This document shows, one piece after another, positions 58,933 to 64,000 of a stretch of 64,000 nucleotides of DNA. The DNA is from CAUZIZ01 sp965218775. GTDB lineage: Bacteria; Acidobacteriota; UBA6911; RPQK01; JAJDTT01. Location of the stretch: NCBI GenBank assembly GCA_965218775.1, contig CBDCLS010000006.1, positions 186,001 to 250,000 of the forward strand, given 5' to 3'. The first letter of the stretch is position 1, and the number at the start of each line of letters is the position of its first letter. The notes beneath the pieces are model-generated. The model was not told the origin of the DNA. It made no database searches and saw only the letters and a program-made list of their open reading frames with translations. The translations under genes and the position numbers were made by a program.

Positions 58933-61900
58933 TTAGTTTGACAGAGTGACCGGCATGGTCACAAACAGGATTTCGCCTCGGGTTTGAATCACGGTGGCGG
59001 CGATCTCTCCCTGGGACGTGGATGCTTTCATGAGTCCCTCGAAATTGGTGAAATCCAGTGTCACATCGGGCTCTGCCGTCCAGGCAATCTCGTCCACGAA
59101 AAGAGCCCGATGACCCATTCCTACAAGGCTGACGGAGGTCGTGGCCAGCAGATTCCCATCTGGGCTCCGCAATTCGAGGTCAATCATCACCTGATCGTTT
59201 CCCGGGTTCTGAACGGCGATACCTGTGTTGGTCGTAGCGTTCTTGAGCATTGGAGCCGCGAAGGCGGGAAGCTTCTTGCTACTACCTACCCCCGCGGCAC
59301 CGGCGCTGCTGTTGAAAACGATCACGCCGGCCAGCGGCTTGTCGGAGGTCACCGTCGCCGACCCTACCTGTAGAGGGCCCTCACCGTCTGTGCTTAAGAC
59401 TCGCATACCGCAAGCGGCTATCGTGACGTCAAGCACTCCATTGGCAAGTACTTGGCCGTCGAGATCGACGCCACTCAGAGGGACGCCGTCATCGCCCTTG
59501 AGCACAATCGTGGCTTGGGCGGTCATCGTTTCGCTCAGGTTGAGCAGGATGACCTCGCTGGAAACGCGGACTCCGTCCTGCTCACCGTCTCCAAACTGAG
59601 CAAAGAGAAGTTCAAGATCGCCGGTCTCTGTGGGAGCCGACACTGGCATCGTCACGAATTCCTGAGGGCGGGTCTGAATCACGGTGGCCGCCACGCCTTC
59701 CGCGGAGGTGCTAGCCTTCACAAGTCCCTCGAAATCCGTAAAGTTCAAGCTGACGTCTGGTTCTGGAGTCCAGGCAATCTCGTCCACGAAAAGAGCCAGA
59801 TGGCCCAGGCCTGCTAAGGTAATGGTGGCTGTGGCCAACAAATCTCCATCCGAGTTTCGCAGTTCGAGATCCACCATCACCGGATCGATTCCCGGATTCT
59901 GCAAGGCGATGCCGGTATTGATCTCAGAGTTCCTCAGCATTGGAGCCATAAACGCTGGTAGCGCCGCGCTGGCGGCCACTCCGGCCGCTCCGATACCGCT
60001 GTCAAAAACCACGACACCTGACAGCTGTCTGTCCGAATTCACTGTTGCAGATCCTGCCTGCAGGGGTCCCAGGCCATCAGTGCTCAGGATGCGCATGCCA
60101 GAGGCAGGAATCGTCACATCCACTTCTCCCTCGAGCAAGGCAAATCCGTTCAGGTCGACGTTGCTCAGGGGCTCACCGGCGTCGTCTTTGAGCAAGATTG
60201 TCGCCGCGGCCGCCAATATCTTGTCGGGGTTCAGTAGGAAGAACTCACTGGAGAGCTGGACCGTGCTCGTTCCCAGAGTCTGAGTGCCGCCAGCAGAAGC
60301 CATCTCTCCGTCTCCGAACTGCGAAAAGTACAACGGTGAGACAGCACCGACGCTCAACCTCACTGAGCCAAGAGTGACTTCCCATATCAGTCCCGAGGCC
60401 AGCGCTGGCAACCCGATACAGGTCTTCTCCGAAGTGATGCAGTTGGAAAAACTGCCCTCGGTCGTCCCCTCCACGATCAGAAAACTATTGCCTTCAGCGG
60501 GAATGAAATCATCGATCAGGGAAACCGACAGGGTGCCATCCAGACTCGCGCTCTCCATGGTGGCCGTTCCCACCTGCAAGGTGTCGAAGCTGCTCAAGGA
60601 GGACAGTTGCATTTCCAGCTCCCCGGTCGCGAGTTGGGTGTATTTACCGGTGACTGTGATATCGCCAATGGGGCTTCCCACCTGGAACAGTCCGGCATTT
60701 TGGACATTGCCCTCGATGGTTCCGGATCCCGAAAACTCCCCTGATGCCTCGTTGACCAGTTCAGCGGTGCCCTCCAATTGGATCGTACCCCCATTCCAGG
60801 TGACCGTGCCTGCATTGGTAAATTCGGCTCCGTCCTCCACGGTCAGGGCCGGCGAGCCATCCCCGGGCTCATTGAGTGTCATCGACCCTTCGTTCCTGAG
60901 GCTGGAAGTGTTGCCCAGATTGATGGTTCCACCACTCCAGGTCACGGTGCCGTCTGCGGAGCTTGTTTGCGGACTCGACGCGCTACGGAGCGACGGAGCC
61001 GCCGAGATAGTGACGGCGAGGTCGCCCTGAACGTCCACTGTGCCGGTTATGTCCGCAGAGGCTGCCGCGTCAATCTGAACCGTGGCCGTCGCGGCCTGTT
61101 GAGGGAAGACGGCCGCCTCGGAGTCGCCGCTGGAAGGCCCGCTTAGCCTCATTGCCAGATTGTGGCCACTCCCCTGATAGTGGAGGCTGGCTCCCTCGTC
61201 TAGCGAGTAGCTTCCCCGGTTCTCGGACGGCTTGGTGAGATTGACTAGCCCATTGATCTCGACATCGCCCTCCGTCTCTAGTTCCACATCAAGACTGGCC
61301 GAAGAAATGCTCATCTGGCCGAGATTCCTGACTAACCCGCTTCCGGAGAGGTCGCCTTGAATGGTCAACGATGGTCCGGAAGAGGGATCTCCAGAGTCAT
61401 TGACCAACAATCCATTCACCGTGCTGGCCCTTTTTAAGATCAACCTGCCACCCGGAATCCTCAAGATTGTGTTTTCACCCAAGTTCAGGCTTCGGACCTC
61501 ATGTCGTCTGGGAAGCCTAACGGTTCCGCTATTCGCGGGTATCTCGGCATCATCGTCAGAACCAGGCACCAAGGGTGGATCCCAGTTGCTGGGATCCGAA
61601 AAGTCGTTGTCGTTACTTCCCCCCATCCACCTTTTTCGCCCCGTCGGGCCAGCGCAGTTCACTTGAACTTGCGCTTCCGCCTGGCCCGTCTTCGAATCCT
61701 CGATCTGAGGATCGGACAGCAAGGCCGAGGCCTGATTGAGGATTAGTGTCTGATCAGGAACCTCGTCGACTACAACCGAAAAGCCGACGAAGCGTGTTCG
61801 GCCTGGTCCCAGGCTTCCCGTCCAGGTGACCTTATTCGTAGCTGAATCGAAGACCCCGCCCTCGCTGATACCCCCGGCGAAGGTGGTGTTGGGTGGGATC

Positions 61901-62547
61901 GCATCTTCTATGGTGTAGTTGAGGAGGCGGACACGCTTCGAGGTGTTGGTGAGACGAATGGTGTAAGCGATGTTGCTGCCGGGACACAGTGGTGGAGCGA
62001 AATCGCGATCCTTGCTGAGCGTAAAGGTGATCGGCGGCGTAGGACAGTTGACGCTCAGAGGCAGCTCCGTCTGCCGCTGGAGGAGGCTTTGGTTGGGCAA
62101 GATCAGCGTTCCGGTGGTCCTGTTGGTGATCCCTGTCCCATCAGGAACCCTCTCGTTGACCGTCACCGAGAAAACAATCGTGCGGCTCGGCGGGAACGCT
62201 GGGCCTCCAAGGAATCCCGTCCAAACGACCCTGTTCTGCTCGGCCATGAAGACGGAGCCGTTGCTGGCGCTTCCCGCAACATAGGTTGTCCCCGGAGGGA
62301 TGGGGTCGCTGATGGCAGCGGCTAACGTAGGCGTACCCTGACCCGATTGATTAGTGAATGTTATCTGGTACAAGATGGAGCTGCCGGGACAAATTGGTCT
62401 CGGGGAAAGCGCTGATTTTTCGATCTTGGCTTGGAAGGGCGCTCCCGGAGGGATAGTGTCGCTAGAGGAAACCTTTCGAACCTCTTCACCGCGGAGGCCT
62501 GCGGAACCCAAGCCGATCGCCAGCACCCAGAGTGCTGAGAATCTCAT
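58933..62547 (-). CDS. Large secreted surface protein with DUF11-like repeats and tandem C-terminal modules
   Basis: A 1204-aa exported protein. The ATG at 62547 gives the signal MRFSALWVLAIGLGSAGLRG; a TTG at 62583 is an alternative. Two DUF11-like beta domains lie at about 40-300 (CPGSSILYQITFTNQSGQGTP…ISDPIPPGTTYV; CPGSNIAYTIRLTNTS…IEDAIPPNTTF). A long autotransporter/pectate-lyase-like low-complexity beta region follows (about 320-740: GTVTWSGGTINLGNTSSLRNEGSM, GTVTWNGGTIQLEGTAELVNEAS). The end is two tandem modules of about 200 residues (SQFGDGE…FFLLNPD…MRILSTDGLGPLQAGSATV…FVTMP, then the same again) more than 60% alike. Such C-terminal modules are common in secreted acidobacterial proteins. 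Probably an adhesin or matrix protein. Confidence 0.82.
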   Translation of the reverse strand: MRFSALWVLAIGLGSAGLRGEEVRKVSSSDTIPPGAPFQAKIEKSALSPRPICPGSSILYQITFTNQSGQGTPTLAAAISDPIPPGTTYVAGSASNGSVFMAEQNRVVWTGFLGGPAFPPSRTIVFSVTVNERVPDGTGITNRTTGTLILPNQSLLQRQTELPLSVNCPTPPITFTLSKDRDFAPPLCPGSNIAYTIRLTNTSKRVRLLNYTIEDAIPPNTTFAGGISEGGVFDSATNKVTWTGSLGPGRTRFVGFSVVVDEVPDQTLILNQASALLSDPQIEDSKTGQAEAQVQVNCAGPTGRKRWMGGSNDNDFSDPSNWDPPLVPGSDDDAEIPANSGTVRLPRRHEVRSLNLGENTILRIPGGRLILKRASTVNGLLVNDSGDPSSGPSLTIQGDLSGSGLVRNLGQMSISSASLDVELETEGDVEINGLVNLTKPSENRGSYSLDEGASLHYQGSGHNLAMRLSGPSSGDSEAAVFPQQAATATVQIDAAASADITGTVDVQGDLAVTISAAPSLRSASSPQTSSADGTVTWSGGTINLGNTSSLRNEGSMTLNEPGDGSPALTVEDGAEFTNAGTVTWNGGTIQLEGTAELVNEASGEFSGSGTIEGNVQNAGLFQVGSPIGDITVTGKYTQLATGELEMQLSSLSSFDTLQVGTATMESASLDGTLSVSLIDDFIPAEGNSFLIVEGTTEGSFSNCITSEKTCIGLPALASGLIWEVTLGSVRLSVGAVSPLYFSQFGDGEMASAGGTQTLGTSTVQLSSEFFLLNPDKILAAAATILLKDDAGEPLSNVDLNGFALLEGEVDVTIPASGMRILSTDGLGPLQAGSATVNSDRQLSGVVVFDSGIGAAGVAASAALPAFMAPMLRNSEINTGIALQNPGIDPVMVDLELRNSDGDLLATATITLAGLGHLALFVDEIAWTPEPDVSLNFTDFEGLVKASTSAEGVAATVIQTRPQEFVTMPVSAPTETGDLELLFAQFGDGEQDGVRVSSEVILLNLSETMTAQATIVLKGDDGVPLSGVDLDGQVLANGVLDVTIAACGMRVLSTDGEGPLQVGSATVTSDKPLAGVIVFNSSAGAAGVGSSKKLPAFAAPMLKNATTNTGIAVQNPGNDQVMIDLELRSPDGNLLATTSVSLVGMGHRALFVDEIAWTAEPDVTLDFTNFEGLMKASTSQGEIAATVIQTRGEILFVTMPVTLSN

Positions 62548-63046
62548 CGGGGAAGTCCTATGAAAATAGGCTCGCGAGCGCAACGGATCTCAACGGACTT
62601 TGGGCCTTGGTCCAAGACCCAAGTTTTCCAGGGACCTGCCATAGAACTGCCGATCGGGTCGACGCGGCTGCAGCCTCTTTAGTTTTTCAGACCGCTTAAA
62701 GGGTGCGCCCATTCGAAGACCATGTCAACTGCTGCTACGACCCGGAAATCTCCTCGCCCAGGATCCAGTGCGACCGACAACATGAGACCTGCGCCACTCG
62801 GAAAGCTCGGGCATGATCTGTCCCTGGATCGGGCGTTGTTCGGGCGCTTGGGGCGAAACCTGGCTTCGTAGACCCGACACTCCCCGAGTTTCGTTTTCGA
62901 ATGGGGCAACACCGCCTTGGGACGGGACTAGGCTGAAACTTCATCAGGTGGGCCCCAATTTCTCAACCTGTCCCTTTCCGGCTACAATGATCCCAGCTCT
63001 AGGAACCGAAGCCGTCTATCGCTGTTCGCAGGTGTCGGAACTCTGA
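62548..63046. other. Gap between divergent surface-protein and synthase genes
   Basis: No gene is supported. It contains one element of palindromic family E (62886-62943); the remainder shows no recognisable feature, and no clear promoter was found for either flanking gene. Confidence 0.45.
62886..62943. repeat. Dispersed palindromic repeat family E, copy 2
   Basis: GAGTTTCGTTTTCGAATGGG at the left and GGCTGAAACTTCA at the right enclose GCAACACCGCC. It is collinear with the copy at 58519-58576 over about 58 bp with roughly ten differences, in the same orientation. Confidence 0.6.
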
Positions 63047-64000
63047 ATGCTCCTCCGGATCACCCTAAACCTTCTAGCCGACCGTCGCCATCCACCCCTT
63101 GCGAAACTAGCCAAGATCGAAAACCCCCGCAGATTCTTGTGGAGTATCCTTCCATCCGTCGCCCGTTCGTTTTCTTTCTGCATCGCCTTTCTCCCCAATC
63201 GGCTGGCTCCAACCCTGGCGGTCGCCTACGCCTACTGCAGAATGCTCGACACCTATGAGGACGTGGTAGCACAGCCCTCGGAGCGGATGCGGCTACTGAG
63301 GGCGTTCCTTGATCGATTCCCAGACTCGGATCAGATGCCGGAGCCCGCTCCCTCCCTGGAAACCGATCTCGGCGGGGATCCGAGTGAGGACAGTCATATC
63401 CTGCTGGTAGGCCGATCAGCCTTGGTCGACTCCGTCTACTGTGAACTTCCCTCAGATCATCGCGCTGCGATAAGGCGGCTGGTTCGTCGCATGGGTCGAG
63501 GAATGATCTGGGCAACAGAGACCTTTGTCCGCCAAGGAGGAAGCCTACGCTCGTCGGAACAGCTATCTCGCTATTGTTCCAGCGTCCTGGGAAACCCGGT
63601 ACTCTTTGCCGAAGAGATGCAGCGGCTGGACATGGGCCTGACTCCACAGGTTGCCCAGGACCGGAAGGAGATGTGCGCCTTTGTTGGGGAGGCGATACAA
63701 CTCGCCAATATCACGCGAGACCTCGAAAAAGACTGTCGTCGGGGCGTGTACTACCACTCCGCCCTGGCCAACTGCTCCTCTGAGGAGGAGCTTGTGGAGA
63801 TCATCGGGCCGGTTCGCAGGGAGCTGATCACACGTGCCTTTGGGATGGGAAGAATCTTCGCGCCATTCGTGGAAGGGATCCCATCCCGCAATCGGTCACT
63901 GGCACGCGGATCAGCTTTGTTGATGATCTTGTTTACCGTCGCTTTCTACCAGCAGGCGGCTCGGCGAGTGGGGCTGCCGGTAGCCGATTGGAGCACACTC
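63047..64000 (+). CDS. Squalene/phytoene synthase family protein (3' partial)
   Basis: The frame opens at ATG 63047 and stays open to the window end (318 residues seen). Early residues LWSILPSVARSFSFCIAFLPNRLAPTLAVAYAYCRMLDTYEDV contain the first Asp-rich motif (DTYED). IQLANITRDLEKDCRRGVYY contains the second (NxxRDxxxD), with the usual Gly/Met-rich helix (MGRGMIWATETF) and CSSVLGNPVLFAEEM between. Both magnesium-binding sites are intact. The family joins two isoprenyl diphosphates head-to-head to make squalene, dehydrosqualene or phytoene for hopanoids or carotenoids. Which of these is made cannot be judged without the neighbours beyond the edge. Confidence 0.88.
   Translation, partial: MLLRITLNLLADRRHPPLAKLAKIENPRRFLWSILPSVARSFSFCIAFLPNRLAPTLAVAYAYCRMLDTYEDVVAQPSERMRLLRAFLDRFPDSDQMPEPAPSLETDLGGDPSEDSHILLVGRSALVDSVYCELPSDHRAAIRRLVRRMGRGMIWATETFVRQGGSLRSSEQLSRYCSSVLGNPVLFAEEMQRLDMGLTPQVAQDRKEMCAFVGEAIQLANITRDLEKDCRRGVYYHSALANCSSEEELVEIIGPVRRELITRAFGMGRIFAPFVEGIPSRNRSLARGSALLMILFTVAFYQQAARRVGLPVADWSTL

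Overview
The window is a chromosomal segment of a GC-rich, Gram-negative heterotroph, most likely an Acidobacteriota of the Bryobacterales/Solibacter type. Four things point there: several 'MIGQTISHY'-type Ser/Thr kinases carrying PD40/TolB-like propellers; two gene pairs of a planctomycete-type cytochrome (DUF1549/DUF1553) with a DUF1501 protein; a PVC-type heme protein; and large secreted proteins with a C-terminal module typical of Acidobacteria. Planctomycetota or another sponge/soil-associated phylum cannot be excluded. No rRNA, tRNA or CRISPR array was seen.

Layout. 1-2.7 kb: an operon of a secreted-type beta-propeller protein (5' end outside the window), an Asp/Glu-racemase/maleate-isomerase-like enzyme and a DUF3830 protein. 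2.7-7.2 kb: a creatininase-like protein, the tail of a sugar-phosphate isomerase cut by a 277-bp MITE, an intact isomerase/epimerase, and a paralogue of the first propeller gene. 7.4-21.1 kb: an accessory kinase island. It holds three kinase genes (one internally deleted, one split by an IS1380 element, one a rare kinase-FGE-hydrolase fusion), an internally deleted IS1182-type transposase, a small secreted protein and a second, inverted IS1380 copy. The split kinase is restored exactly in frame (878 aa) by removing the IS and one 4-bp CTAA duplication. Two outward-facing kinases share a near-identical promoter cassette. 21.1-29.9 kb: decayed DNA (amidase and membrane-protein tails, a gene with an internal TAA, a HAD fragment, an adhesin tail) mixed with an intact BNR-propeller protein and a 1050-aa heme/HEAT protein.

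29.9-41.9 kb: an MFS exporter, two cytochrome/DUF1501 pairs, an ApaH-like phosphatase and a PIN-toxin/antitoxin pair. 41.9-47.5 kb: a glycosyltransferase, a HAD phosphatase, a D-2-hydroxyacid dehydrogenase, a membrane dipeptidase and two small Cys-containing secreted proteins. 47.7-52.5 kb: the conserved prkA-yeaH-spoVR stress operon. 52.7-62.5 kb: secreted proteins (fibronectin-like lipoprotein, NHL propeller, TPR protein, cytochrome c, 1204-aa surface protein). 63.0 kb to the end: a squalene/phytoene synthase that runs off the window.

A recurrent theme is a set of at least five different short palindromic repeat families in gene gaps. Several sit exactly between convergent genes or supply or abut stop codons. 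The secreted cytochromes, DUF1501 proteins, propellers and hydrolases suggest an organism that degrades complex extracellular organic matter, under control of membrane kinases.
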